Shown here: positions 35,634 through 48,307 of the stretch, piece after piece | Layout of the letters: the number at the start of each line of letters is the position of its first letter | How positions within the stretch are numbered: the stretch's first letter is position 1 | NCBI GenBank assembly: GCA_003550325.1 | Contig: QKWP01000347.1 | Span: forward strand, 258,366 to 322,365 | Reading direction: 5' to 3' | DNA from: Gigaspora rosea | Taxonomy: Eukaryota; Glomeromycota; Glomeromycetes; Diversisporales; Gigasporaceae | Length of the DNA: 64,000 nucleotides | The notes under the pieces: model-generated | Databases searched by the model: none | Told to the model about the DNA's origin: nothing | The model's input: only the letters and a program-made list of their open reading frames with translations | Made by a program: the position numbers and the translations under genes

Positions 35634-35639
35634 CGACTA

Positions 35640-36342
35640 CCTGGGCTGGATTGTTTCTTAAAGTCAGATTTCGTTGGAAAATCTGGTAGAATCTTTCCTT
35701 CTGGATTATTTTTTTTTTTGGTTTTATTTAATTTTAATTCTAATTACACTAATCAGGTTCAACCTCCCGTGGTACTTATTTGTGGTAGCTAACCCCGTCA
35801 GTACCAGGCTTGATACACATCTTACAGGTTGAACAATCCTCAATTTTTGCGCAGTACTTATTCGTGGTAGCTAACCCCACCAGTACCAGGCTTGATACGT
35901 GTCTTATGGGTAGAGTACTCCCTTTTTTTGTCTGTTAGTGTAGTTAAAGAAATTAAAATATTTGTATATATATATATTTATTATTATTTTTTGAACTTCT
36001 TATTAAAGTTCTTAATAATTTAACATTTAGAAGATTTCGATTTAAACTTTAGGTATTTAGTTATCTTCATTACTTCTGATTATCGAAGTAAGGAATAAAA
36101 GGAATTATTAGTACTTATATAATAACAGGAATAAAGGTAAAAAAAGTCGAGAATGCTGAAGACGTTAAAGGCGCGAAGAAAGTGGAAAAAGACTGGTAAT
36201 AAAATTTTTAATTATTATGATTTAATATAGTATTATAACTAATCTAGTATGATAGGTAAAGTAAGTGGTTTTCAGAAAAAATTCAGATATTGGAGTTGAA
36301 GGCGGGAGATCGAAAGATTAGAAAAAGCGTTCTGAAGTTATA
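35640..36342 (-). other. Element A spacer between integrase and RNase H
   Basis: No domain recognised. A 65-70 bp direct repeat is present (GTACTTATT.GTGGTAGCTAA at 35,770 and 35,846). Part of the element. Confidence 0.4.
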
Positions 36343-36592
36343 TTAGAAGGAGCACCAATGAGTGGGGAGGGAAGTAGCAGTCCTTTCTCTTTCTGATAAA
36401 CTTTTTGATTTTGAGATGATGTTAATAAAAGCTAAGTATCCTTTGTGGTTCTTTTTATTCACTTCCTCCACTTGATGCCTGCTTATCATTTTAGAATCCC
36501 ATATTATGAAAATGGCAAATTCTTCATCCTTTAATTCTGATATCGCGTTCCTAATTAGATAAAGTTCCGGTTCAATATCGATCGCCTCAAGT

Positions 36593-38091
36593 TTAGGTTG
36601 TTCTTCTTTCTTTTTGATACATTCTAGATAGTGCATCGACATTTGAATGCTTCCTCCTGGCGCAGTGTATAATTGAATAATTATAGGGCTGCAACCTCAA
36701 AATCCAACGGGCCCTCTTTCCTTTTGGTTTCGACGTATGGAGCCATTTTAGAGCGGCATGGTCCATTATTATAGTGAAATGTTTGGTGCCTAGATAATAG
36801 TGAAAATGCTCAACAGCCCATACGACTGCCAAACATTCGAGTTCTGGAGTTGAATAATTACATTCGGTCCTAGAAAGTCCTCTACTTGCATAGGCTACCA
36901 CATATTCTTTGTGGCCTTTATCTTCCTGAGCCAATATGGCTCCTAAACCTATACCAGAGGCATCGGTGTGTAAATAAAATATTTCATTAAAATTCGGGTA
37001 TCTTAAAATAGGTGTCATTATTAAATGTCTTTTTAGAGTTTCAAAGGCATTTTGTTGATCTTCTTTCCATTTGTAGAGGACGTCTTTTTCTAGTAGTTTA
37101 TGAAGCGGTCGGGCTATCGTAGCGAATCCCTTGATAAAACGGTAATAATAAGATACCAGCCTGATAAATCCCCTCAATTGTCGAAGATTTGTTGGTGTTG
37201 GAAATTTTTTAACTTTTTCAACTTTTGATTCCCCCTCCTTATTAATTACATGTCCCAGGTAATTAATTTCAGTTTTAAAGAAAATACATTTTTCTGGATT
37301 CAATCTTAATTTTGCCTCTCTTAATCTGTTAAAAACAATTTTTAGATGTTTTAGATGTTCTTCTAATGAATTTGAGTATATATTTATATCATCTAGGTAT
37401 ACTACAGCGAAATCTCCAATACAACCTTCAAGCACCGTATTCATTAATCGTTGGAAGGTTCCGGGGGCGTTACAGAGGCCGAATGGCATTACTTTAAACA
37501 CGTAAGTACTGTATTTTGTTATAAATGTAGTTTTTTCAATATTTTTTCATTTACTCCAACTTGCCAATATCCACTTATTAGGTCTAACGTAGAAAACCAT
37601 TGGGCTTTGCCGAAAGTGTCGAGGAGGTCAGAGATATGTGGAAGTGGATACGTATCCTTTTTTGTGATCGAATTTAATTTACGGTAATCTATGCAGAATC
37701 GTAGTTTACTGATTTTCCTTGGTACTATAACTACCGGAGAAGCCCAGGGACTATTTATCTCTATAATAAGCCCTTGTTTCTTTAGTTTATTAATTTTTTT
37801 CCTAATAAATTCATTTTCTTCGTAGGCTGCCCGGTAATACCACTGTTTAATCAGTGCGGAGTCCCCCGTATTAATGCTATGAGTGATAGCATTAGTTCGA
37901 TCTAATTCTTCGAGACTTTGAGCAAACAGACTTTCTTCTGTAAGTAAGAATTCTTTGGCTAAATTCTGTTGCTCTTGTTTTAGTTCTTCGTTGTTTATCA
38001 TTTCTTTTATTAAATTTTTTACAGATTTATCTTTGTTTTTATCCTCTTCTTTTTTTTGTGTGGGCACTTCTTCGATATTAGTTAAGTACAA
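36593..38091 (-). pseudogene. reverse transcriptase and RNase H of element A (fossil)
   Basis: RT landmarks FCIDYRKLNSITKKDTYPLP, STLDLISGYWQV, FKVMPFGLCNAPGTFQRLMN and VVYLDDINIYS. RNase H landmarks FYLHTDASGIGLGAILAQ and PELECLAVVWAVEHF; then HSNVDALSR. Best-preserved part of the element, but the element as a whole is broken. Confidence 0.85.
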
Positions 38092-38112
38092 TGCGGGATT
38101 TTCCTCTATTAG

Positions 38113-38661
38113 TTAACTATTATTCTTTTCTAGTTTGTTGAATTCTTTTTCCTCATAGTCGAATTCGTCGAATGTATCTCCGCTGTCACTCTGGATTTCT
38201 TCACTCTCAATTAGAATAAGACCTTCGGTACCAAAATTAGAAATTGGTATTTCTGCTAACCTATTAGCATATCGAAAGTACAATTTCTGCTCGTCAAAAT
38301 GAATTCGAGCTTTTGTTCTTTGGAACCCATTGGTTCCCAGTAGTAAGGTATCGCCTGAAGATTCTACGACATGTAAAGTTGTGGGTATTACAACTTCCTG
38401 GACAACTAATCTAACATCTTTTACTATTTCTAGTGTTTTGGCCTTCGCTCCTGTGGCCATTACTACCATGGTGGTAGATTTGTCATTTATATTTAACCCT
38501 AGTTTGTCTAGTAAGCATTTCGATATAATGCTTACGGCCGTGCCCAAATCTAATACTGCTAGTACCGGGCTGTTGCGTATTCGAATATAACACCGGGCTG
38601 CAGTCGTGCGGCATAGTTCTTCGGGGTAGATGAAATTAGTTTTTTTTAAGTTGTGGGCCAT
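38113..38661 (-). pseudogene. protease region of element A (fossil)
   Basis: Retroviral-type aspartic protease segment around SPVLAVLDLGTAVSIIS (near 38,520-38,575), preceded by RCYIRIRN as is usual in fungal gypsy elements. Confidence 0.75.
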
Positions 38662-39170
38662 TTTAATATTTTGGCCAAGTTTCTTCTCTGGTTCGGGTAT
38701 TGGAGTATCTGTCCTACTGTGGCGCTAGTAGGTAAGGCCAGAATATCATCCGCCACATTGTATGGGTTTAAAGAATCAATTTTTGACGGTCTACATTTCC
38801 TTTTTGTCTTATTTAAGAGAGTTAAGTCCTGAGCCATAGGAAGATTGTCAATCTCCATATTTTGTTCCTTTTCTGACTGTTTTTGGGACATTCTTACTTC
38901 CTTCCTTAATCTTCCTTCCCATTTAGAGTCCGCCAGACGTTTTTCAGCCCTCTGAGGGGTAACATTAACTAATGTATAAACTTCGTCATTATTAGTTTCT
39001 TCTATTTCACAGAAACTAATAGTTTTTGTCTTATTATAATTATCTCTTTTTTTATCAGGATATGGGTATTTTCTTTTCGACATACAGTTTTTAGCTGCAT
39101 GTCCTATTTCACCACAATCGTGGTATTTAAGAGGTCATCCTCCTCTATAAAAGTTATTACAGGGCGATTT
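38646..39170 (-). pseudogene. linker and CCHC knuckle region of element A (fossil)
   Basis: A knuckle-like CGEIGHAAKNC is read at about 39,083-39,120, followed downstream by a basic and acidic linker up to the protease region. Confidence 0.6.
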
Positions 39171-39259
39171 ATCGTCGTATCCTTCATTTGGGCAGACAGA
39201 GCTGCATAGTTTATTGTTAAGTTTTCAATAGTTTTCTTTAAGTCCCTTAACTCATTCCC

Positions 39260-39910
39260 TACTTGTTGCTATTCGCTTATTACATCAGGAGGCTGTTGAC
39301 CATAGTTTCCTCCTGCTTCGACTCTCTTGGCCGCGGTGATAGCTTCATTTAGATTCTTAGGTGCAGCTACGGATACTAAAGTGGCATTATTGCCTTTTAG
39401 ACCGTTTAAAAACATTCCAACAATGAACCCATCAGAAAAACCATTATCAACATTAATTCTATTGAGTAACTTTGTAAATTTTGTGGCATAGATATCCACT
39501 TTCTCCATATCTTTTTGCCATAATTCATATAGTTCCATCTGCCAATGATGTTGATGTTCTTTCGGGGCAAATTGTTCTACAAACAAATGGTAAAAACCTT
39601 TGCCTCGATCTGTTTCGTTTTCTTCTTTTACTTTCTAGTACTCGACGCTTTCTTTGATTGCTTTGTACCATACAGCCGCCATTTCTTTCAAGTATCCAGA
39701 TGCAATTTTTACCATATGGTCTTCGGTCCAATTATTGGCTTCCGATGCTCTTTTGAAATCATCAAACTATTCGAAAGAATCCTCATCGTCAGTTCCATAA
39801 AAGTACTTAACTTTTACTAAATTATTCTCCTTTGGAAGGGTTTTAACCCCTTCTTTGCTAGCCGAATTAGTCATGGCTTCCATGAACTTATTAAACTGTT
39901 CTTCATTCAT
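39260..39910 (-). pseudogene. gag region of element A (fossil)
   Basis: Capsid-like landmarks: FVEQFAPKEHQHHWQMELYE, KDMEKVDIYATKFTKLLNRI and VGMFLNGLKG, typical of the gag of fungal Ty3/gypsy elements. Confidence 0.75.
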
Positions 39911-39968
39911 TATTAATAGGTAAGATATAAAATTTTATGAAGTCGACAATCTCACAGTTACCACCAAA

Positions 39969-40492
39969 TGTTACGGGCAGAAACGTATCCTTTTATATAA
40001 AATGTACGAAAGTAGAGTTTTATTACTTAATATAACTCACCAAAGGTGTGACAATAGTGATTTGACAATTTATTAAAAAGTTTGTTATTAGTTTTATTAT
40101 GGAGAAATTTAGGAATATATTATAGGGTATTTATTATAATCTCCTAGGGTATGTTATTCTTTTACAAGAGGGAAATTACAGAGCTTTTATAACTTTTACT
40201 AGATTAACGAACTGAGGAGGTTCACAGATGGATCCCGGTATAATCACTATAACTAAAGGGTTTACGATATTGATTATTACATGATAAGTACTATATATTA
40301 TAGTAACAATGGCTATCTTTACAATTTTTAATAACTATTTTTAAGTAATCTTTAATTCATGATTTCTTCTCTTTAGGTTCCTTGAATTACTTCGCCGTAA
40401 GGTGAGCCGGAGTATGTATGATCGATCGTGGACTGCCGATATGCGATTGATCGACATGGCACAGTGTACTTTAATTGATTATCCCCGTGACA
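39969..40492 (-). repeat. 5' LTR of element A
   Basis: Plus-strand ends TGTTACGGGCAG and CCCCGTGACA, i.e. TGTCACGGGG...GTAACA on the coding strand. Matches 31,320-31,902. It begins 268 bp downstream of the stop codon of the RNF213-like gene, on the same strand. Confidence 0.85.
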
Positions 40493-40760
40493 GTTAATTG
40501 TATTATTTTATGCAATTCCAGGTGCATTTATTAGTTTATTTTATTCATGAAAAGTATGTGTAACTTTTAAATATTTAAATCCTAAAATGCATTAATAAAT
40601 CAATTTTTTTTTATAAGCACAAGCTTTATTTTAATAACAATATTTGCTTGTTTTAGAGCAATATAAGTATAAAAATAAAAATAAAAAAATTTTTACATAA
40701 AAAAATTTGTCTAATTTAATAATTTATACCTCTTCTTGGCACTTTGTTTAAATAAATATA
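40493..40760 (-). other. 3' flank of the RNF213-like gene
   Basis: AT-rich 3' untranslated and intergenic stretch between the stop codon and the 5' LTR of element A; it includes the likely poly(A) signal. Confidence 0.5.
40625..40630 (-). promoter_or_regulatory. Likely poly(A) signal AATAAA
   Basis: AATAAA on the minus strand about 130 bases after the stop codon of the RNF213-like gene and upstream of the LTR, so the transcript can end before element A. Confidence 0.4.
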
Positions 40761-43700
40761 CTATTCACTATGATTATTTATTGTTATTTGAATTTCTTGA
40801 TCAATAGCATGTTTTCTCTAAAAATTGTCAACAAATATGTAATTAGAAATAAATTATTCAAATATTAATATTATTAAAAAAAATAATATATTTACCTCTT
40901 TAACAAACTTATAAGCATTATATATATGAGAAGTTGATAAAGTAGTTGGAAATTTAGCTTCTATGACATCTTTAGAAACGTAATCAGGCCAACACCCAAG
41001 AGAATCAATGTCTACAAGATATAAAGAAAGAGGTGCATTTTCTTTAATGATTTCACTATCAGTTGACAAGTATCTTATAATAAGTCTCTTCAAAGCAGTC
41101 AAGAATGCTTTTGCAGGAATTTCTGTAGGCTTTTCTTTAAAATCGATTGATTTCATAATATCTTGCTTTATATATTCATTTAATTCAGCTTGATATTTAA
41201 ACGATATACAATTAACAACTATATCAGCAACATGTTCTTCAACCAACTCATAAAGTGCCACAATATGTTTAAGTTGCAATCCTGTATTTGCTAATAATTC
41301 ATAACTACTATTATTTCTTTTCATCACACTTAATTTCATCCATTTTTCTATATAATCACTAATCAAAGAATTACGGTCTCCTCCAGAAGTTTGTTTTAGG
41401 AAACAAATAATTATTTCTAGGACTGAAAGTAAATCCATTTGATTTTCTGATATTGCAAATTTGTTATTAGCAGGTATTGGCTCTTGATGTATTAAATTTT
41501 TAATCTCTTCTAATATTGTCATAGATCTACTAAATAACTCTTTATTATACATAAATGCATTTAAATACATTTGATCTTTATTAATTTTGATTAATTTTTT
41601 CCCATATACCAATTTTAAAGCCAATTCAGCTTCGATCTTGCATAGATCATAATGAATTTCTTGACCATGACCTAGTTTAAGATCATATTGACAATATAAA
41701 AAGATTTTATCAACATCATCATAATTAATTATTTGTTCTAAATTTGCATTTTCAAGATCGATAGATTCTAAATGATATCTTGGTTCTTGAACGTATAATT
41801 TTTCAATAAATTTTAATGATTGGCAAGATTTAGGAGAAATTTCTATAACATCATTTAAAAAATTGTTTTGTAATTGAGCCAGGAATTCTATTACTGCACT
41901 TAGATATAAAGACTCATCAGTTGGTTCATACACATATAATCCATAAACTACAGAAATTTGATGATGTAATCTGGGCATTTCTTGTGGCAAATCCTTACAT
42001 CGATATCGTTTCACATATGGAATCAAACAGTTCCATGAATTTGCAAAACTATTAAATGCTGTAATCAAAGACTCTTTGGTTTTTCCAGTATAATCACTTC
42101 TACTTTCATTTTCTATAAATTGTCGAAAAGTTAATTGACGTGCCTTTTGTCTTTCAATATTATGAGAGAGACTTGAAGATAATATTTGTGTAAATTTCAC
42201 AATCGGTAAAATGTGTTGAATAAGGTTCAGATATTTTTCATGTTCCAAAAATACATTTAATAATGGGAACAATTCTTTGTTTTTATCATTAGACATATAA
42301 TATGATCTAAAATCGTTTAAATCTGGTTTTTTAATTAATCTCCAAAGCAGAGGTAAGTAATTCTCATTATACTGATCAGTAACCTCCATGGTCTCATTAA
42401 TTTCAAGTGAGTTTTCTGCATTCTTATCTAATGTCATTCGAAAATTATTAGTAGTTCCTAAAAAATTTTTTATTTTTGGTAAAATGTATCTTTGATTAAA
42501 ATCTTCTTCCCAAGCTTCTCTTTGAGCTGATGATGTAAACTTTTCTACAATTTTCTGAGAATCTTGTAACATATCTGAAAGTATTGAATGAATAAATAAT
42601 GATAAAGTTTCATCTTCACAGTTAAAAATAGTTTTTAATGCTTTCCAGTCATTTTCAATATGATTTTTACAGTGTTCAACTATATCAATACTCTGATTAT
42701 TAATAAAAGCAATAGTGGCTGGTAAATGTGCTTGAACGCCAATAATTATATGCAAGAACAGACGAAGGATTCTGTAAGAAGCTGGATGTAAAGTCCTAAC
42801 AGTATGATAACTATCAACTATATCCTCAAATATATAGCCTTGTTTATCATTTATTGCAATACGTTGCCTTATTTTATCATTATCTATACTGCTATTGCCT
42901 ACATTAAGACTATGGTCTAGACCACCAATCACATTTTTGCATTGATTACATACACCAAGTTCATCTGGACGTCCACAATCACCAATAAAATAAAGATTTC
43001 CGCATTTGCACTGATATCTATAAAGATTAATATATTTTAATTATTGGAATGACTTTTAAGTAAATAAAATGTTATATTTAAATATATTTAAAATAAATGA
43101 TGAATACCTTCTTGTTCCATGATCCTTTGTTATTATAGCATTTGTTATTGAGGCCAACTCATCTGATGGACATGTCAATATATAGGTATCTTTATAATCA
43201 TGTAATGCTTGCATATATGCAGCTAAAGGAGATGAATTAACAGGATTTGAAATATTCAATGCTACTACATGAGCCACAACTGATGAAATAAATACATCAG
43301 TGTTTTTAATATTTGGGCTTAACTTGTATAATTGATGATTATTTGTCATAAAGTTTAAAAGATAAACTTTATAGTGTTTTGAAAGTTGAGAGGATTGTAA
43401 GTACTTCGAAATAATTTGCATTAGAATATTTTCATTCATATTCAGTTTACGTGATGCTCTAATAAGATAAAATTTTGTTATTATCATTCCCGCTAATGAA
43501 ATTTTATAAGTTATCTCATTATTTCTAATAATAGTGTTAAGTATGTTATTTACTGATAATTCATCACTACAAGAAATTGTTTTAAATAAAAAATCTACTT
43601 GTTTAAATTGTTCAATGCTCCAATAAGGATTAAATCCAAGACGATTATCACAATCTGTTTTTAATACCCCGACCCATGGTAAAATTTGTTGTTGTGCATC

Positions 43701-46700
43701 ACAAAATTGTTTAATTTCATAGGTTGTAAATTCTTTCAAATATAAAGACTTGAGTAAATATATTTTGAATGAGTGAATTAATGGATGAACTATTCTCAAA
43801 TGATTGTTTAAATCATTAATGTTTATATTATCATTTGTAAATTGAAATTTAATAGGATTTGTTAAAAATCTTTCATTGAGTCTTGTATGATTCCAAAGTT
43901 CATTTGCAAATACTTTTAAAAGAGCAATTGCAGTAATTTTCTGTAATTCCTTGGAGTCACTGATCAAAATATCTATTGCTTTTAGAAAGTATTCAGACAA
44001 TTTATCAAAATGATATTCTGTGAGTTGTGTCTGAATAACATCACAACATAATGCTGCAATTTCTGAGTTTTTATTATTTGCCAAGATATTTTCAATAACT
44101 TGCAGCCGTTTTGTTCTTTTTAGCATTTCTGGATTATTTATAAGATTAAAAAATAATTTTTCTTGTGCTCTATTTTCTGATTCAAAAATTAGATAAATAA
44201 TGTGAAAAGTAAATGGTAAAGGTCCTTGAGAAAATATTTTCATATAAAGATAAGAACGAATGGGTGCTTCAAGCGGAATTGTATTTAAACATCTATAAAT
44301 GAAAGATCGTTTTGTAAACAAATTAATTTCAGTCTCATCTGTTTGATCAAACATTCTGAAAATAATGTCAATAGATTGTTCTGAGAATAGATCAGTTTCA
44401 AGATGCATAATTTGAAGAATTTGTGCTAAAGGAATTGATTTAGACAAGTCATAATATACTTGAAGCACATTAAGTGATGATGAATTATCAAATGAATTTG
44501 ATAAATTGGAAGAAATTGTCAAAATATTTGCAACATCACACTGCCATAGTTGAAGCTTTTTGTCATCTTCATTAGCATTATTATAGCTGTTATAAATAAT
44601 ATCATAAAGTCTATCAATCATGATATCTGGTTCTCGTTTTAATAAATCATCCTTCAAATTTAATTTTCTGCCTTTATCAAATTTTGTATTTAAAATTTCT
44701 TCTGTAACGCTTGGCAATAATGAGGCTAATTGCGATTCAGCTAAGATTGAATCCTCATTACTCCACCAAAATGTATGAAGCCTTATAGGATCTGGTATTT
44801 CTTGACTCATATAATGAGATATGATTCGGCGTAATATTTGGCTATTAACAGTTTTTCCATGAGAAATTGCTGTCACAAAATCATTAAAATATGCATTTGG
44901 AAATTTATACTGTGGTATTTTTAATGCAGGCACTAAGGAAATAATGTGCTCGGAAAGTTTTTCAACGCAATCATCAATAATGTGTGATTTGAGACAACCA
45001 GTTTCTTCAAGATTGTCTGAAATGCTTTCTAATGTTTTTAAATCATCCTGATATATATTTTTAAATTTATTAATTTGTTCCATATAATATGTTGAAAACG
45101 GAAGTTTCAAACCATGAAATTTATTTATTATTTTATAGGGCATCTTTATATTCTCAATGTTAACTATCTTGTTATCCATAATTAGTGGTTTCCAGATGGA
45201 GAATAGATTAGATGTATCATCATCATATTGATTATTTTCTTCATGAAGTAAATCATCATTATCAAGAATTAAAAGCCCTGATAATTTCTCTAAAGCAAAT
45301 AAGAGTTTTGCTACAGGTTTTCTAACTTGGTTACAAATATATTTCTGTAAAGCAGTCAAAAATGAGGAATACAGATATAAATCTTTTTTGTTTAATGCAA
45401 CTTCTAATTGCCAATCTTTAAATTCATTGTTATGTAGCCATTCAAATGTTTTTGTTTTCATCCAATTCATGAATTCCTTATGTTGTGGTATTTTTTGATC
45501 CAAAGATCTATAATATAACAAAATAAAGTTACTAAACATCATTGATAAAAAAAATTAAAATTTGTAAAATGTAGAAATGACTAACCTAATGTAATTAGCT
45601 TGTTCATCAGATGGTGGGAATTCTATGCGAAGCAAGCACCATAATAATTCTTGATCAATAACTCTATCAAATGTGTATACTCTTTCCAAAACATTTATCA
45701 AACTTTTATCTAAATAGGAAAGAAGAGGATACTCCTGAGGTATTAAAGTCTCATTAACAAATAGGTCCCATCCACACAAGAAATTGAAGGATGGCATTGA
45801 TGCTGCATTTTCTTTTCGTAAATGAATGATCATACAAACATGTTTAACTTGTTTCTCTGAGTATTGGTTTGCAATAAATTCATTTTTATATTGTTCTATA
45901 ATGAATTTTGCAAGTTTAATACATTCTGAATTTGCTGAATTTATGTCACATTGTAAAATTAATAGATCGTCGTTAGATTCTAGCCAGAAATGTTTAATAC
46001 GAGATTGAAATTGAGCTTCGCTTTTAAACGTTGAGAGTTTGTCAACCTGACATTTTAAAATATTATTTAAACAAAATTCAATATCAACATTGATGTTTGA
46101 GAATGTATAAATAATTGCATTAAAGCCTTGTGCATTTTTAGAATCCTTCAACAACGAATTGATATAGCCAGGTAGGTCTTCATGATATTGTTGAAAATAT
46201 AAATTATACCAATATTTTATTTCATCATTACTTAGCATCGATTTTTTTGAACGTATAATTCCATCTGGCAAGGCTATACCTAGTAACATTTCTTTGCACT
46301 TGTGCAAGATGTCATTTTCATCTTCTAATTCTGGATTATTGCTATTATAAATTACTAAACTTTGCAATGTTTCATCTTTATCAAATCCAATAAAAATGTC
46401 ATTCTCATTAAAGTTTGATGCAGTCTCATCCTCTGTATTTAAGAGTGTTGATATCTGTTGCGACCATTCTACAAGTTTATTTAATATCCCTTCCATTTCA
46501 TCATCTATTATGTCATTTATAGTCATTTTTTGTTTTTCAAATCGATTTAATAATGGTGGATCTGAATAATTCACTTTTTTTTCATCAAGAACTAATATGC
46601 ATCTAAAATTTTTATGAACGCAAACCATAGGATTTGAATAAGCTCCCAGTGCAACACGTGTATAAAATGTTTGATTTCCTTCTTTTCCTACGGTTATATA

Positions 46701-48258
46701 ATTTTGATTCCATAAATCATAAAGACTTCCTTTAAATTTTTTTTAAAAAAATATATATATATAACGTTAAACAATGCATGAATATTACATTTAAAAAAAA
46801 TATAATAACCAAATATTACCGTAAATAATATCAAGATCTGTTAAAATTAATGGTCTTCCTTCCTCTACGCACATCTATAGATAATAAAATATTTTTATCA
46901 TTAAATATTGTATCATTATAAGTATCACTATACAGTAATTAGAACAATTTACGCTTACCATAATACGGCTTAATACACTATATTGATAATCATCATTAAA
47001 ATCATTAGGAAATTGACTACCATAAATAACTACAGGTTCCAAATCCAAATTAGCATCTACTAATTCTTGATTCCATTGCTTTAATTTATATGTCAAAATG
47101 TTTACGATTGAATCACTTTTTCCAATAATCATTAAATGACGTGCATTTTGATCCTTCAAGTTAGCTTTAATGAGATCATCGATTGTAAGATCATCAATAG
47201 GACCATGAAATTCTGTCATAACTTTATCAAAGTGAACTCTGTAAAGTTCATTCATTTGATTAGTTCCTCCAAAATTTCTTGCTAATGCCATTTGTGCAGA
47301 CTATAAACAAAATAATTAGACAATATAGTTAAAGATTATAAAGATTTATAAAGATTTATACATTTAAAATACAAATATTTATATAAATACCTCTCCACCA
47401 CTAAGACTTTTGACCAAAAAATAATAATCTCGAAGTCCATGAAAGTTATTAATAGGTTGAACACTCCTATACTCAAGATAAGAATCAGCCAAAGCTTTAA
47501 ATTGCGATTCTGTGCCCTTTCCCAATAAAAGTCTTGTTGTATCAATAAGTTCATTGTTATCAAAATTAGGTCTAAAATAATATTTTTGAAAAAATTTTGA
47601 TTTCAAAATTTAACATAAAGTAAATAAGTAAATAAAGTAATGTATTTACAGTAACTCTACTAACCTCTGTACTAATAAAGCTCTGCTTGATTTAGAATTA
47701 TCAAGCCTCCAATTACTTATTCCAATAACAGAAACTCCTGGAAGTTCTGCAGGATAATTTGGTTCGAGTAAATAATGTAAAACTTTTAATGGATTATGAG
47801 GACTTTTTTCAGCCAAGCCAACTAATTAAAAAAAAAGGCGTCAATTACAAAGTTAATTAACACTAATACAAATATCTATTGTAAAAAATAAATAAATAAG
47901 GTTAAAACATTTACTTTCATCAAGTAACACGACAGTGATTAACGGAAATTCTTCTGAATTTCCTTTTTGATAATTATTTGCTTTGTTAAATACTGTACTG
48001 ATACCATCAGATGTCGATGATGATGATCCTTGATGAGGAACTAGATATACCTACAAAAAAATCAATTCATTAAAATTTAATTATTGTGAGAAATAATTTA
48101 AAATATTATAGTTTTTATTAGTTTAAAATTTGGCTTACTTGAGGAAGAGTTCTAAAGTATTCATCATCAGAATCATTTCCACGGAGACTTTGACTAACTA
48201 GACGAATAGCCAAAGATTTTGATGCACTAAATCCAAAGAAAAAAAAATTATTCTATTA

Positions 48259-48307
<49 letters not shown>

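Larger units (their letters stand above)
31320..40492 (-). mobile_element. Ty3/gypsy LTR element, younger, broken (element A)
   Basis: Minus strand, reading from 40,492 down: LTR, primer-binding region (TTTGGTGGTAACTGTGAG, below 39,968), gag, CCHC knuckle, protease, RT, RNase H, integrase, LTR. GTTA flanks both ends (31,316-31,319 and 40,493-40,496), a likely TSD. LTRs agree at about 97% in the first 250 bp by eye, so it is younger than element B. It is a fossil with a handful of breaks and two nested insertions (32,724-34,043; 34,223-35,240). Confidence 0.9.

Noticed and set aside
43108-45507. RING finger in exon 12
   Set aside because: Cysteines are scattered (for example WQCD, RCLN, ALCCD, QFCDA) with no C-x2-C...C-x-H-x2-C arrangement.
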